Source: an uncultured Clostridia bacterium
GTDB taxonomy: Bacteria > Bacillota > Clostridia > Oscillospirales > Acutalibacteraceae
Direction: 5' to 3'
Assembly (NCBI GenBank): GCA_944376655.1
Contig: CALWDJ010000014.1
Location: 1-53,843 of the forward strand
DNA length: 53,843 bases
Positions 34,482-43,760 of this stretch are shown here, piece after piece. Below the pieces are notes generated by a model. That model did no database searches. It saw only the letters and a program-made list of their open reading frames with translations, and was not told the DNA's origin. The position numbers were made by a program, and so were the translations under genes. How positions within the stretch are numbered: position 1 is the first letter of the stretch; each line of letters begins with the position of its first letter.

Positions 34482-34880
34482 ATGCAAATCAGCGATACAA
34501 TAGCAGATATGCTTACGAGAATCCGTAACGCATCTGCTGCAAAGCATGATTCGGTAGATGTTCCTGCGTCAAACGTAAAGAAAGCTATTGCTCAGATATT
34601 ACTTGACGAGGGATATATAACAGGCTTTCAGGTCGAGGAAGACGGAAAGCAGGGCGTAATTCACATCACACTGAAGTACGGCCGCAATAAGGCGCAGATC
34701 ATAAACGGCATCAGGAGAGTTTCAAAGCCGGGACTGCGTATTTACACAAACGTAGAGGAGATGCCCAAGGTCATGAAGGGCCTCGGCATTGCCATTCTTT
34801 CCACCTCTAAGGGCATAATGACAGACAAGCAGGCGCGCAAGGCCAATGTCGGCGGCGAAGTCCTCGCGTTTGTCTGGTAA
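34482..34880 (+). CDS. rpsH: 30S ribosomal protein S8
   Basis: S8 binds the central domain of 16S rRNA and in E. coli represses the spc operon. The 132 residues open [17 protein letters not shown] and end with the conserved [20 protein letters not shown] and FVW. A full AAAGGAGGT site precedes the ATG. rplF starts 15 bases later. Confidence 0.97.
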   Translation: MQISDTIADMLTRIRNASAAKHDSVDVPASNVKKAIAQILLDEGYITGFQVEEDGKQGVIHITLKYGRNKAQIINGIRRVSKPGLRIYTNVEEMPKVMKGLGIAILSTSKGIMTDKQARKANVGGEVLAFVW

Positions 34881-34895
34881 GGAGGTGCTTTAGGA

Positions 34896-35444
34896 ATGTC
34901 ACGAATAGGAAAAAAGCCTATCACGGTTCCCGCGGGCGTCAATGTGACGATAAACGGCAGTGAGGTTACCGTAAAGGGACCGAAGGGAGAGCTTCACAGC
35001 ACCTTCAATCCTGAGATATCCATTGCCATGGAGGGCAGCGAGATAATCGTAACCCGTCCGTCGGACGACAAGACACACCGCGCGCTTCACGGACTGACCC
35101 GCACCCTTGTTGCCAATATGGTAGAGGGCGTTACCAACGGCTACTCAAAGACGCTTGAGGTAAACGGCGTAGGTTACCGTGCGCAGAAGCAGGGAAAAAA
35201 TCTTGTGATGAACCTCGGATTTTCGCATCAGGTAATCGTGCCTGAGGTTCCGGGAATCACAATCGATGTACCGTCGCCTAACCAGGTGGTTATCAGCGGT
35301 GCAGATAAGCAGCAGGTCGGCCAGTTTGCCGCGGAGGTTCGCGAGAAGCGTCCGCCCGAGCCGTACAAGGGCAAGGGAATCAAGTACGCTGACGAGCACA
35401 TCCGCCGCAAGGAAGGTAAAGCCGGCAAGGGTGCGAAGAAATAA
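34896..35444 (+). CDS. rplF: 50S ribosomal protein L6
   Basis: L6 lies near the factor-binding region. The 182 residues open MSRIGKKPITVP; GVGYRAQKQGK and the late ADKQQVGQFAAEVREKRPPEPYKGKGI region (two adjoining strings) are diagnostic of the duplicated fold. AAGGAGG precedes the ATG. The basic Lys/Gly tail is of normal length. Confidence 0.97.
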   Translation: MSRIGKKPITVPAGVNVTINGSEVTVKGPKGELHSTFNPEISIAMEGSEIIVTRPSDDKTHRALHGLTRTLVANMVEGVTNGYSKTLEVNGVGYRAQKQGKNLVMNLGFSHQVIVPEVPGITIDVPSPNQVVISGADKQQVGQFAAEVREKRPPEPYKGKGIKYADEHIRRKEGKAGKGAKK

Positions 35445-35462
35445 TAAAGGAGTGTACAAACA

Positions 35463-35822
35463 ATGGTTAACAAACCGAATAGCAATAAGGCAAGGCTTAA
35501 GCGCCACGCCCGCGTTCGTTCTAAGATCAGCGGCACCGCTTCCTGCCCCCGCCTTGATGTATTCCGCTCCAACAGCAACATTTACGCCCAGCTTATCGAC
35601 GATGTAAACGGCGTCACCCTTGCTGCCGCTTCTTCAAACGAGAAGGATTTCGGAATTTCCGGCGGCAACATCGAAGGCGCACGCAAGGTTGGAAAGTTAA
35701 TTGCTGAACGCGCCGCTGAAAAGGGCATCACCGAGGTTGTATTTGACCGCGGCGGATACATTTATCACGGCCGTGTCAAGGAGCTTGCCGAAGGTGCCCG
35801 CGAGGGCGGACTCAAGTTCTGA
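35463..35822 (+). CDS. rplR: 50S ribosomal protein L18
   Basis: L18 binds 5S rRNA with L5. The 119 residues show the basic N-terminus ([14 protein letters not shown]), [19 protein letters not shown] and the end with [23 protein letters not shown], typical of the family. An AAAGGAG site precedes the ATG by 13 bases. rpsE starts 16 bases after the stop. Confidence 0.97.
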   Translation: MVNKPNSNKARLKRHARVRSKISGTASCPRLDVFRSNSNIYAQLIDDVNGVTLAAASSNEKDFGISGGNIEGARKVGKLIAERAAEKGITEVVFDRGGYIYHGRVKELAEGAREGGLKF

Positions 35823-35838
35823 TAAGGGAGGAATACTT

Positions 35839-36342
35839 TTGGCTACAAATATTGACGCATCAACACTGGATCTCAAGGAGCGTGTAGTTTCGATAAACCG
35901 TGTTTCAAAGACCGTCAAGGGCGGACGCATAATGAAGTTTGCGGCGCTTGTGGTCGTAGGAGACGGCAACGGTATAGTAGGCTACGGTCTCGGCAAGGCT
36001 GCCGAGGTTCCGGATGCTATCCGTAAAGGAATTGAAGACGCTAAAAAGAATCTTATAAAGGTATCCCTTAAGGGTACTACCATTCCGCACGAGGTAATCG
36101 GCGCTTTCGGCGCCGGCAGAGTCCTCTTGAAGCCTGCTGCTCCCGGTACCGGCGTTATAGCCGGCGGCGCGGTCCGTGCGGTGGTTGAGACTGTCGGCAT
36201 TTCCGACATTCGTACCAAGGCTTTGCGCTCTAACAATCCGTGCAACGTGGTTCGCGCCACGGTAGCGGGTCTTGCCTCACTCCGCAGCGCCGAAGAGGTT
36301 GCGGCGGTACGCGGCAAGTCCGTTAAGGAAATCATAGGTTAA
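35839..36342 (+). CDS. rpsE: 30S ribosomal protein S5
   Basis: S5 helps form the mRNA entry channel and controls accuracy. The 167 residues include [17 protein letters not shown] and [16 protein letters not shown], the RNA-binding part, and [17 protein letters not shown]. The start is TTG at 35839, directly behind AAGGGAGGA; longer in-frame readings run back through rplR. TTG is rare for such an essential gene. Confidence 0.96.
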   Translation: MATNIDASTLDLKERVVSINRVSKTVKGGRIMKFAALVVVGDGNGIVGYGLGKAAEVPDAIRKGIEDAKKNLIKVSLKGTTIPHEVIGAFGAGRVLLKPAAPGTGVIAGGAVRAVVETVGISDIRTKALRSNNPCNVVRATVAGLASLRSAEEVAAVRGKSVKEIIG

Positions 36343-36356
36343 GGAGGAGCAGCGTT

Positions 36357-36551
36357 ATGGCAACAAAGAAGGCTGCCGGCCTTAAGGTAAAGCTGGTAAA
36401 GAGCACTATCGGTTCCAAGAAGGACCAGATTGCTACCGCAAATGCCCTGGGTCTTTTCAAGATCGGCGACGAGAAAATCCAGCCGGATAACGCTCAGACC
36501 AGAGGCAAAATAAACAAGATTTCACATCTTGTAGAGGTAACTGAGGGTTAA
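36357..36551 (+). CDS. rpmD: 50S ribosomal protein L30
   Basis: L30 is a small 23S rRNA-binding protein. The 64 residues show [24 protein letters not shown], the family core, here split by no insertion, after a short Ala/Lys N-terminus. AAGGAGGAGC precedes the ATG. The 71 bases before rplO contain short self-complementary CCGCGG runs but no terminator. Confidence 0.93.
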   Translation: MATKKAAGLKVKLVKSTIGSKKDQIATANALGLFKIGDEKIQPDNAQTRGKINKISHLVEVTEG

Positions 36552-36622
36552 GGAACCCTTATCCGCGGACATCCGCGGGAATGCGGAAAGTTCCGCGTGA
36601 ATTAAGCAAGGAGGTGCGAACA

Positions 36623-37063
36623 ATGAAAATGCATGAATTATCTCCGGCTTTCGGCTCCGTCAGGGAGGCAAAGCGCATAGGCAGAGGTCACGGCTCGGGA
36701 AACGGCAAAACCGCCGGCAAGGGCCACAAGGGTCAGAAGGCGCGTGCCGGTCACGGTATGAGACCGGGCTTTGAAGGCGGTCAGATGCCGCTTCAGAGAC
36801 GCGTTCCGAAGCGCGGCTTCAACAATATTTTTGCCGAGGAATGGTCGGCTGTAAATCTTTCGGCTCTCGAAGTGTTCGAGGACGGCGCCACGGTAGACGC
36901 TGCCGCTCTTGCCGAAAAAGGAATAATCAAGAAGGCAAACCGCCCCGTAAAGGTGCTCGGCAACGGCAAGCTCACAAAGAAGCTGACCGTAAAGCTCAAT
37001 GCTTTCTCCGCGTCTGCCGCTGAGAAGATCAATTCCGTCGGCGGAAAGGCTGAGGTGATCTGA
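36623..37063 (+). CDS. rplO: 50S ribosomal protein L15
   Basis: L15 is a late 50S assembly protein. From the ATG at 36623 it has 146 residues, opening [12 protein letters not shown] and continuing with the Gly/Lys-rich [22 protein letters not shown] tail region that threads into 23S rRNA. The full AAGGAGGTG site sits just before this ATG; an ATG at 36581 lacks a site. The stop overlaps the secY start by one base (TGATG). Confidence 0.96.
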   Translation: MKMHELSPAFGSVREAKRIGRGHGSGNGKTAGKGHKGQKARAGHGMRPGFEGGQMPLQRRVPKRGFNNIFAEEWSAVNLSALEVFEDGATVDAAALAEKGIIKKANRPVKVLGNGKLTKKLTVKLNAFSASAAEKINSVGGKAEVI

Positions 37064-38337
37064 TGTTAGAAACATTAAGAAACGCCTGGAAGATAAAAGA
37101 AATTCGCAATAAGATTCTTTTTACCATTTTCATCATTTTGGTTTTCCGCGTAGGCTCGGTTATACCGGTTCCCTACATTGATGTTGAGGCGCTGAGAAAC
37201 GCCTCGACCGACGGAACGACAAATGAGTTTTTCAGCTACCTGTCAATTTTGACAGGCGGCGGACTTGAGTACGGCGCGATATTCGCGATGTCTGTCACCC
37301 CGTACATCAACTCTTCAATTATAATTCAGCTTCTCTGCGTAGCTATCCCCGCTCTTGAGAGACTTTCAAAAGAGGGCGAGGAAGGTCAGAAGAAGCTGGC
37401 GCAGATAACCCGTTACGCGACGGTTATATTGGCGCTGATACAGGGTACCGCGTACTTTATCTATCTGAACAACAGCGGCTTTTTAAGCGTAAGCGGCGGC
37501 GCGGTGATTTTCGCGGCGTTCGTTATAGTGCTTGCCTTCACGGCAGGTTCGGCGCTTGTTATGTGGCTGGGCGAGCAGATAGACGTAAAGGGTATCGGAA
37601 ACGGTATTTCGATACTGCTTTTCGCAGGTATCCTTTCCCGCGGACCTCAGGCTTTCAGAGCGTTACTTGCGTACTGGGAACTTCAAAAGGTCGCGGTTGT
37701 GGGCATTGTGGTGCTTTTCCTCGCGGTTATCGTATTTATAGTATGGATGACCAACGCGGAGCGCCGCATTCCGGTGCAGTACGCGAAGCGCGTAGTAGGC
37801 AACAAGATGTACGGCGGACAGAACACGCATATTCCGATCAAGGTAAATATGTCGGGTGTTATGCCGATAATCTTTGCTTCATCTATACTCATGCTTCCGA
37901 CAATGATACTGTCATTTATGACAAGCACGGACAATTTCTGGTACAAGGCTCTTTCGCTTTTCAGCGTTCAGGGCATATTCTACGCGGTAATTTATTTCAT
38001 ACTGATAATCGGATTCGCGTATTTCTACGCAACAATCCAGTTTAATCCCATTGAAATGGCGAACAACCTGCGTAAGAACGGCGGAGCCATTCCCGGAATC
38101 CGTCCCGGAAAATCCACTTCTGATTTCATTTCCAAAATACTGTCAAGAATAACACTGATGGGAGCGCTTTTCTTAAGCGTTATCGCGATACTTCCGATAA
38201 TCATAGGCTCTGTCGGCGAAATAAACATTTCGCTGGGCGGTACTTCGGTACTGATTATGGTCGGTGTTGCGCTTGACACGGTTCGTAATCTTGAGTCCCA
38301 GATGATGATGCGTCATTACAAGGGATTCCTTGATTAA
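37063..38337 (+). CDS. secY: Protein translocase subunit SecY
   Basis: SecY is the channel protein of the Sec translocon in the cytoplasmic membrane. The 424 residues show ten membrane spans, with the plug after span one (TDGTTNEFFSYLSILTGGGL region, about 46-65), the SSIIIQLL segment in span two and the cytosolic loops that bind SecA and ribosomes (GIRPGKSTSDF). The start overlaps the L15 stop, the usual coupling in the spc operon. Confidence 0.97.
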   Translation: MLETLRNAWKIKEIRNKILFTIFIILVFRVGSVIPVPYIDVEALRNASTDGTTNEFFSYLSILTGGGLEYGAIFAMSVTPYINSSIIIQLLCVAIPALERLSKEGEEGQKKLAQITRYATVILALIQGTAYFIYLNNSGFLSVSGGAVIFAAFVIVLAFTAGSALVMWLGEQIDVKGIGNGISILLFAGILSRGPQAFRALLAYWELQKVAVVGIVVLFLAVIVFIVWMTNAERRIPVQYAKRVVGNKMYGGQNTHIPIKVNMSGVMPIIFASSILMLPTMILSFMTSTDNFWYKALSLFSVQGIFYAVIYFILIIGFAYFYATIQFNPIEMANNLRKNGGAIPGIRPGKSTSDFISKILSRITLMGALFLSVIAILPIIIGSVGEINISLGGTSVLIMVGVALDTVRNLESQMMMRHYKGFLD

Positions 38338-38355
38338 GATTTAAGGAGAAAGAAT

Positions 38356-38994
38356 ATGAAGCTCATTCTTTTGGGAGCACCGGGCGCCGGAAAAGGTACC
38401 CAGGCGGAGATAATCTCCGAAAAATACAATATTCCGACCGTTTCGACGGGTAATATAATCCGCGCCGCTCTTAAGAACGGCACCGAAATGGGACTTAAGG
38501 CAAAATCCTATATTGACGCGGGCGAGCTTGTTCCGGATAATGTCGTGATAGGCATTATCAAGGAGCGTTTGAGTGAGCCGGACTGCAAGGAAGGCTACAT
38601 TCTCGACGGTTTCCCGCGCACCATACCGCAGGCGGTAGCGCTTGACGATATGGGCTTTGTGATCGACGCGGCACTCTCCATTGAGGTCGCGGACAGTGAG
38701 ATAGTAAAGCGCATGTCGGGCAGACGCGTCTGCGAGAAGTGCGGAGCGAGCTATCACACCGAGTACAAGAAGCCCGATGTCGAGGGCGTCTGCAATATCT
38801 GCGGCGGTAACCTTGTTATCCGTAAGGACGACGAGCCGGAAACAGTGAAAAACAGACTTAACGTTTATCACGAGCAGACCGAGCCGCTCAAGGATTTTTA
38901 CAAGAGCTGCGGAAAGCTCATTGAGGTACAGGGTCAGGACGAGGTAAAGGATACCACCCGCCTTGTGCTCGAAGCATTGGAGAATCAGATATGA
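38356..38994 (+). CDS. adk: Adenylate kinase, zinc-binding LID form
   Basis: Adk interconverts ATP plus AMP with two ADP in the cytosol. The 212 residues have the P-loop GAPGAGKGT (7-15), the AMP-site string DGFPRT (84-89) and a long LID with Cys126, Cys129, Cys146 and Cys149, the four-Cys zinc site of Gram-positive enzymes. AAGGAG precedes the ATG. The stop overlaps the map start by four bases (ATGA). Confidence 0.97.
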   Translation: MKLILLGAPGAGKGTQAEIISEKYNIPTVSTGNIIRAALKNGTEMGLKAKSYIDAGELVPDNVVIGIIKERLSEPDCKEGYILDGFPRTIPQAVALDDMGFVIDAALSIEVADSEIVKRMSGRRVCEKCGASYHTEYKKPDVEGVCNICGGNLVIRKDDEPETVKNRLNVYHEQTEPLKDFYKSCGKLIEVQGQDEVKDTTRLVLEALENQI

Positions 38995-39740
38995 TTTTGC
39001 TTAAAACCGGCCGCGAGCTTCAGATTATGAAGGAAGCCTGCAGAATATCGGCCGGAGCGTTACAAGCAGCCGGCAAAGCGGTGGAGCCAGGAGTTACAAC
39101 AGCCGAGCTTGACCGTCTGGCGGAGGAGTATATACTCAGCCAGGGCGGGGAGCCCAATTTCAAGAATTATGAGGGCTATCCCGCTACCGCCTGTATATCA
39201 ATCAACAACGAAGTTATTCACGGCATACCGTCGCACACAAGAAAGCTGCGCGCGGGGGACATAGTAAGTATCGACCTCGGCGCGAAGTTTGACGGATATC
39301 ACGGTGACAATGCCGCCACTTTCGCCTGCGGGGACGTATCCGAGGAGGCGAAGCGGCTGATGGACACAACGCGCGAAAGCCTTTACGAGGGGATACGCGC
39401 GGCGTGCGCAGGCGGCAGGATCGGTGATATAGGTCACGCGGTGCAGCAGTATGTCGAGGCAAGGGGATACTCAGTCGTGCGGCAGTTTGTCGGACACGGC
39501 GTGGGGCTCAACCTGCATGAGGCTCCGGAGGTTCCGAATTTCGGCACTCCCGGCAGAGGGATCCGTCTCATGCCCGGAATGACGCTGGCGATAGAGCCCA
39601 TGGTAAACGCGGGCGCGCCGGGAGTCAGGGTATTGCCGGACGGATGGACTGTTTTGACAAGGGACGGTTCTTTATCGGCTCATTTTGAGCACACGGTGGC
39701 TATCACCGCGGACGGCCCGAAGATCATGACCGTGGTCTGA
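38991..39740 (+). CDS. map: Methionine aminopeptidase type I
   Basis: This enzyme removes the starting Met from new proteins. The 249 residues contain the five metal ligands of the pita-bread fold: Asp95, Asp106, His169, Glu202 and Glu233, plus the substrate His77 (INNEVIHGIP). There is no N-terminal zinc or SH3 extension, so it is the short type Ia form. It is coupled to adk by overlap, and 9 bases separate it from the KOW gene. Confidence 0.96.
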   Translation: MILLKTGRELQIMKEACRISAGALQAAGKAVEPGVTTAELDRLAEEYILSQGGEPNFKNYEGYPATACISINNEVIHGIPSHTRKLRAGDIVSIDLGAKFDGYHGDNAATFACGDVSEEAKRLMDTTRESLYEGIRAACAGGRIGDIGHAVQQYVEARGYSVVRQFVGHGVGLNLHEAPEVPNFGTPGRGIRLMPGMTLAIEPMVNAGAPGVRVLPDGWTVLTRDGSLSAHFEHTVAITADGPKIMTVV

Positions 39741-39749
39741 GGGAAGTTT

Positions 39750-40022
39750 ATGGTAGGCCGCATAGTATGCTCGAAGGCGGGCAGGGACAAGGGACATTTC
39801 CTTGTTGTGGTAAAGGAAGAGGGGAACGCACTTTACGTCTGCGACGGGAAGGAGCGTCCGCTTGAAAACCCCAAGAAAAAGAATCCGAAGCATCTGAGCT
39901 TTACCGGCACGGTGCTCGGTGAAAACAGTTACAGTACCGACAGACAATTAAGACGGGCTCTCGCGGCGTACAGAGACGCGGGGAGCGTTAAGGAGGAACC
40001 GATATGTCCAAGGAAGACATGA
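39750..40022 (+). CDS. KOW-domain RNA-binding protein between map and infA
   Basis: A 90-residue protein with an N-terminal KOW-like strand pair ([19 protein letters not shown], about 2-20), similar to the L14e-type RNA-binding fold, then a basic segment KNPKHL and an acidic-basic tail. Such a gene is often present between map and infA in Clostridia; the role is not known but probably concerns the ribosome or initiation. Its end overlaps the infA start by 19 bases, which suggests coupled translation. Confidence 0.85.
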   Translation: MVGRIVCSKAGRDKGHFLVVVKEEGNALYVCDGKERPLENPKKKNPKHLSFTGTVLGENSYSTDRQLRRALAAYRDAGSVKEEPICPRKT

Positions 40023-40222
40023 TAGAGCTTGAAGGCACCGTTGTTGAGGCAATGCCCAACGCAATGTTCAAAGTGGAAATTCAGGGGGGACATGTAATAC
40101 TTGCTCACATTTCCGGCAAGCTGCGCATGAATTTCATACGCATACTTCCGGGTGACAAGGTGACTGTTGAGATGTCTCCGTACGACCTGTCAAAGGGTCG
40201 TATAACCTGGCGTTCAAAATAA
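40004..40222 (+). CDS. infA: Translation initiation factor IF-1
   Basis: IF-1 blocks the A site during initiation. The 72 residues form one OB-fold: [38 protein letters not shown] and [26 protein letters not shown] lies before the ATG, inside the KOW gene. rpmJ follows after 30 bases. Length and sequence are normal for the family. Confidence 0.97.
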   Translation: MSKEDMIELEGTVVEAMPNAMFKVEIQGGHVILAHISGKLRMNFIRILPGDKVTVEMSPYDLSKGRITWRSK

Positions 40223-40252
40223 CAGTCAAGAATTTAAAGGAGGCATAATCTA

Positions 40253-40366
40253 ATGAAAGTCAGACCTTCTGTTAAAAAAATTTGCGAGAAATGCAAAATC
40301 ATCAAGCGCAAGGGCAAGGTAATGGTTATCTGCGAGAACCCGAAGCACAAGCAGCGTCAGGGTTAA
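40253..40366 (+). CDS. rpmJ: 50S ribosomal protein L36
   Basis: L36 is the smallest common ribosomal protein, with 37 residues, so it is easily missed. [14 protein letters not shown] and a late Cys/His pair ([12 protein letters not shown]) give the four zinc ligands Cys11, Cys14, Cys27 and His32, the zinc form. AAAGGAGGC precedes the ATG. Its place between infA and rpsM is standard. Confidence 0.97.
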   Translation: MKVRPSVKKICEKCKIIKRKGKVMVICENPKHKQRQG

Positions 40367-40401
40367 TTGCGCGAGAAAAAAATATGGAGGTGCTTTGATA
40401 A

Positions 40402-40770
40402 ATGGCACGTATTGCTGGTGTTGATCTTCCGAATGAGAAGCGAGTCGAAATAGGACTTACCTATATATTCGGAATCGGCCTTACAACATCGAAAAAAATC
40501 CTTGCCGATACCGGTATCAATCCCGATACCCGCGTCAAGGACTTAACCGAGGACGATATTTCCAAACTGCGTGAATATATCGACCACAACCTTCAGGTTG
40601 AAGGTGACCGTCGCCGTACCATCGCGTTTGACATAAAGAGACTTATCGAAATCGGAAGCTATCGCGGTCTGCGCCATCGCAAGAACCTGCCCGTAAGAGG
40701 TCAGCGTTCAAAGACCAATGCGCGCACACGCAAGGGTCCGAAGAAGACCATAGCTAACAAGAAGAAATAA
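40402..40770 (+). CDS. rpsM: 30S ribosomal protein S13
   Basis: S13 forms bridges to the large subunit and touches P-site tRNA. The 122 residues open [20 protein letters not shown] and include [11 protein letters not shown], the H2TH-like part, and the tail [24 protein letters not shown] precedes the ATG. It leads into the alpha operon, S13-S11-S4-rpoA-L17. Confidence 0.97.
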   Translation: MARIAGVDLPNEKRVEIGLTYIFGIGLTTSKKILADTGINPDTRVKDLTEDDISKLREYIDHNLQVEGDRRRTIAFDIKRLIEIGSYRGLRHRKNLPVRGQRSKTNARTRKGPKKTIANKKK

Positions 40771-40786
40771 GTAGGAGGAAGATAAT

Positions 40787-41188
40787 ATGGCTACTGCAAA
40801 GGGCAAGACGACCGCTACACGCCGTCGCCGTGAGAAGAAAAATATCGAACGTGGCTCAGCCCATATCCAGTCTACCTTCAACAATACAATCGTTACCATA
40901 ACCGACACGCAGGGCAACGCTCTTTCATGGGCTTCCGCGGGCGAGTTAGGTTTCAGAGGCTCAAGAAAGTCTACTCCTTTCGCTGCGCAGAGCGCGGCCG
41001 AGACCGCTGCCAAGGCGGCAATGGAGCACGGTCTTAAGACTGTTGAAGTGTATGTAAAGGGTCCGGGTGCAGGACGTGAGGCGGCTATCCGCGCGCTGCA
41101 GACCGCAGGTCTTGAGGTAAGCCTTATAAAGGACGTTACCCCGATTCCGCACAACGGCTGCCGTCCTCCCAAGAGAAGACGCGTATAA
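40787..41188 (+). CDS. rpsK: 30S ribosomal protein S11
   Basis: S11 lies on the 30S platform near the Shine-Dalgarno helix. The 133 residues include [29 protein letters not shown] and the end [19 protein letters not shown], the highly conserved tail. AGGAGG precedes the ATG. The 56-base gap to rpsD is AT-rich without a clear signal. Confidence 0.97.
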   Translation: MATAKGKTTATRRRREKKNIERGSAHIQSTFNNTIVTITDTQGNALSWASAGELGFRGSRKSTPFAAQSAAETAAKAAMEHGLKTVEVYVKGPGAGREAAIRALQTAGLEVSLIKDVTPIPHNGCRPPKRRRV

Positions 41189-41244
41189 TCATTAAAAATT
41201 ATCTGTGCAATAGTAATTGCGTTAAAAATTTGGAGGTGTAACAG

Positions 41245-41871
41245 ATGGCAAGATATACCGGTGCAGTCTGCAGACTCTGCCGCCGCGAGGGTCAGAAGCT
41301 GTTCCTCAAGGGCGAGCGCTGCTATTCGGAAAAATGCTCGGTAGGCATCAGAGGCTACGCGCCCGGCCAGCACGGTCAGGGCAGAAAGAAGTCGTCTGAA
41401 TACGGTATGCAGCTTCGTGCGAAGCAGACCGCGAGACGTTTCTACGGAGTCCAGGAGAATCAGTTCCATCATTATTTTGAAATTGCTGAAAGGAAGCAGG
41501 GCATTACCGGCGACAACCTTTTGAAAATCCTTGAGAGCCGTCTTGACAATGTGGTATACAGAGTCGGATTCGCTTCTTCAAGAGCGGAGGCGCGTCAGCT
41601 TGTAGGCCACGGTCATTTCGAGGTAAACGGCAAGCGTGTTGACATCGCTTCGTATCTCTTAAAGGCCGGAGATGTTGTCTCGATATGCGAGAAGAGCCGC
41701 AGCAGCGAGAAGATAAAGGCTGTCGTTGAGGCTAACAGCGCGAGACCCGTTCCGCAGTGGATAGATGTTGACCGTGAGCAGCTTACCGCTAAGGTTATCG
41801 CTCTGCCGACAAGAGAGCAGATAGAGGCTCCTGTTGACGAGCAGCTCATCGTCGAGTTCTATTCTAAGTAA
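41245..41871 (+). CDS. rpsD: 30S ribosomal protein S4, zinc form
   Basis: S4 starts 30S assembly and controls accuracy; it can also repress its own mRNA. The 208 residues carry an N-terminal four-Cys zinc site (Cys9, Cys12, Cys26, Cys31 in CRLC and CYSEKC) and the S4 RNA-binding domain with [20 protein letters not shown] (about 95-114). TGGAGGTG precedes the ATG. rpoA follows after 76 bases. Confidence 0.97.
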   Translation: MARYTGAVCRLCRREGQKLFLKGERCYSEKCSVGIRGYAPGQHGQGRKKSSEYGMQLRAKQTARRFYGVQENQFHHYFEIAERKQGITGDNLLKILESRLDNVVYRVGFASSRAEARQLVGHGHFEVNGKRVDIASYLLKAGDVVSICEKSRSSEKIKAVVEANSARPVPQWIDVDREQLTAKVIALPTREQIEAPVDEQLIVEFYSK

Positions 41872-41947
41872 TAAAGCGAACTTTGCCGGCGTCTTCCGTA
41901 CGGGCGCCGCGGCATAAAATAACTGTACGGAGAAACGGAGCTTTTAA

Positions 41948-42898
41948 ATGATAGAAATTGAAAAGCCCAGAATTGAAACCGTCCAGCTCACAAACGACGG
42001 AACCTACGGCAAATTTGTCATGGAGCCGCTTGAGAGAGGCTACGCAACGACACTCGGCAACAGTATGCGCCGCGTACTGCTTTCGATACTGCCCGGCGTC
42101 GCCGTTACCTCTGTGAAGATAGACGGTGTTGTGCATGAGTTTTCCACTATTCCCGGTGTAAAAGAGGACGTCACCGAGATAATCCTCAACATAAAGGGTC
42201 TTATAGCAAAGCTCCATGCAGATACGGCGAAAAAGATATATATTGAGGCAGAGGGTCCCTGTGTGGTGACCGCCGCTTCGATAAAGGCCGATTCCGAGGT
42301 TGAGATTCTCAATCCGGATATGTACATCGCCACGCTTGACGCGGGAGCCAAGCTCAATATGGAGATGACTCTTGACAAGGGCAGGGGCTATGTGCCCGCC
42401 GACCAGAACAGACCGGCGCAGAATGTTATCGGCGTAATTCCCGTTGACTCTATCTATACGCCTGTGCTCAAGGCAAATTTCATTGTGGACAATACCCGTG
42501 TGGGCAACGTTACCGATAAGGGCAAGCTCACGCTTGAGGTCTGGACCGACGGCTCGATAAGAGCGAACGAGGCGGTTTCAATGTCCGCAAAGGTGCTTAT
42601 AGAGCATCTTGAGCTTTTCCTTGATCTGACCGAGGGCGCCTGCGAGGGCGAGAGCATTATGACAGAGAAGAACGACAACGAAAAGGAAAAGGTTCTCGAT
42701 CTCACGATCGATGAGCTGGATTTATCTGTACGCAGCTTCAACTGCCTGAAGCGCGCAGGTATAAACACGGTGGAAGACCTTATCAACAAGTCCGAGGAGG
42801 ATATGATGAAGGTAAGGAATCTCGGCCGCAAGTCGCTTGAAGAGGTAATCGCAAAGCTGAATTCCTTCGGCTTCACCCTTAAGAACGACGAAGAATAA
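41948..42898 (+). CDS. rpoA: RNA polymerase subunit alpha
   Basis: Alpha dimerises to start assembly of RNA polymerase and contacts UP elements and activators. The 316 residues comprise the N-terminal dimer domain ([20 protein letters not shown], about 27-46) and a C-terminal domain after a Lys/Glu linker, with the DNA-contact helix [19 protein letters not shown] (about 275-293). The ATG follows a GGAG site at some distance. It lies between S4 and L17, as usual. Confidence 0.97.
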   Translation: MIEIEKPRIETVQLTNDGTYGKFVMEPLERGYATTLGNSMRRVLLSILPGVAVTSVKIDGVVHEFSTIPGVKEDVTEIILNIKGLIAKLHADTAKKIYIEAEGPCVVTAASIKADSEVEILNPDMYIATLDAGAKLNMEMTLDKGRGYVPADQNRPAQNVIGVIPVDSIYTPVLKANFIVDNTRVGNVTDKGKLTLEVWTDGSIRANEAVSMSAKVLIEHLELFLDLTEGACEGESIMTEKNDNEKEKVLDLTIDELDLSVRSFNCLKRAGINTVEDLINKSEEDMMKVRNLGRKSLEEVIAKLNSFGFTLKNDEE

Positions 42899-42928
42899 AG
42901 CAAAATCACTGTTAAGGAGTGAATAGAA

Positions 42929-43270
42929 ATGCCAGGTACCCGCAAACTGGGAAGAACCAGCGATCACAGAACCGCCATGTTAAGAGCAATGGTGACCTTT
43001 CTGCTTGAGAACGGCAGAATAGAGACTACTGTGACCAGAGCCAAAGAAGTAAGATCAATGGCAGAGAAGTATATTACACTCGCAAAGGAAAACACCTTAA
43101 GCAACAAGCGTCAGGCTATGGCGTTCATCACCAAGGAAGACGTTGTGAGCAAGCTCTTCAACGAAATTGCTCCGAAGTACGCTGAGGTAAACGGCGGTTA
43201 CTGCCGTATTATAAAGACCGGACCGCGCCGCGGTGACGCTGCCGAGATGGCTATAATCGAGTTGGTATAA
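42929..43270 (+). CDS. rplQ: 50S ribosomal protein L17
   Basis: L17 sits near the peptide tunnel exit. The 113 residues show [20 protein letters not shown], then a helix ending [15 protein letters not shown] and the final strand [29 protein letters not shown] precedes the ATG. It closes the ribosomal cluster. The ECF transporter and truA genes that often follow in Firmicutes are absent here. Confidence 0.97.
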   Translation: MPGTRKLGRTSDHRTAMLRAMVTFLLENGRIETTVTRAKEVRSMAEKYITLAKENTLSNKRQAMAFITKEDVVSKLFNEIAPKYAEVNGGYCRIIKTGPRRGDAAEMAIIELV

Positions 43271-43279
43271 CTTCGTGGG

Positions 43280-43364
43280 TTTAGTACTCACATTGGGCAC
43301 GGCGCAGCCTTACAGGCATATGCCGTATATCGCGGCGTTTTGCGCCGATAATGTGTGTACTAAA
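43280..43364. repeat. Long imperfect inverted repeat after rplQ
   Basis: TTTAGTACTCACATT (43280-43294) pairs with AATGTGTGTACTAAA (43350-43364) with one T-T mismatch. An inner stem CGGCGCA/TGCGCCG (43300-43306/43341-43347) and a central GGCATATGCC continue the fold. No T-run follows, so it is not a plain terminator. Confidence 0.7.
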
Positions 43365-43760
43365 ACAAAAAACAGACATAAGCCGTGAAATTGAATTTTC
43401 AGGCCTGTCCGTAATCCGAACCGCCGCAGGGCTTATGCCCCGCGGCGGTTTTTGCGTCAGCAATTTTTTTGAATTTGGGGTTTTTGCGTCAGCGTTTTTT
43501 TGCGTTTACGGCTTTTGCGCTCGCGGCTTTTGTGTCCATAGTTTTTTAATCGCTTTTTGCCCCCGCGAAATTGCGGCGGAGACAGTGAACCGGCGTCCGC
43601 CCTGAAAGGCACAGGACGGACGCCGGAAACATAATAAAACACCTGAAACAGAAATGCCGCGGCAAATAACAGAAAGCTGCCGCTTTACAATATGTTCCGA
43701 TTGTGTTATTCTTAAAACAAAGGGTGAAATATTTTGATTTTGCGGAAAGGAAAAGCGGAT
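43365..43760. other. Non-coding gap between rplQ hairpin and the YitT-type gene
   Basis: I see no gene here. It contains the terminator at 43419-43453, a 15-base direct repeat GGTTTTTGCGTCAGC (43447-43461 and 43479-43493), T-rich low-complexity sequence and a hairpin CCGGCGTCCG/CGGACGCCGG (43590-43599/43617-43626) without a T-run. Confidence 0.5.
43419..43453 (+). terminator. Terminator of the ribosomal supercluster
   Basis: AACCGCCGC (43419-43427) pairs with GCGGCGGTT (43442-43450), with an inner GGGC/GCCC stem and a TTAT loop; TTTTT follows. Confidence 0.85.

Noticed and set aside
35701-35838. Upstream extension of rpsE
   Set aside because: It lies within rplR; the TTG at 35839 behind AAGGGAGGA fits the family start.
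43351-43605. 84-codon forward frame after rplQ
   Set aside because: It spans a terminator, has Phe/Cys repeats from T-rich DNA and no binding site.
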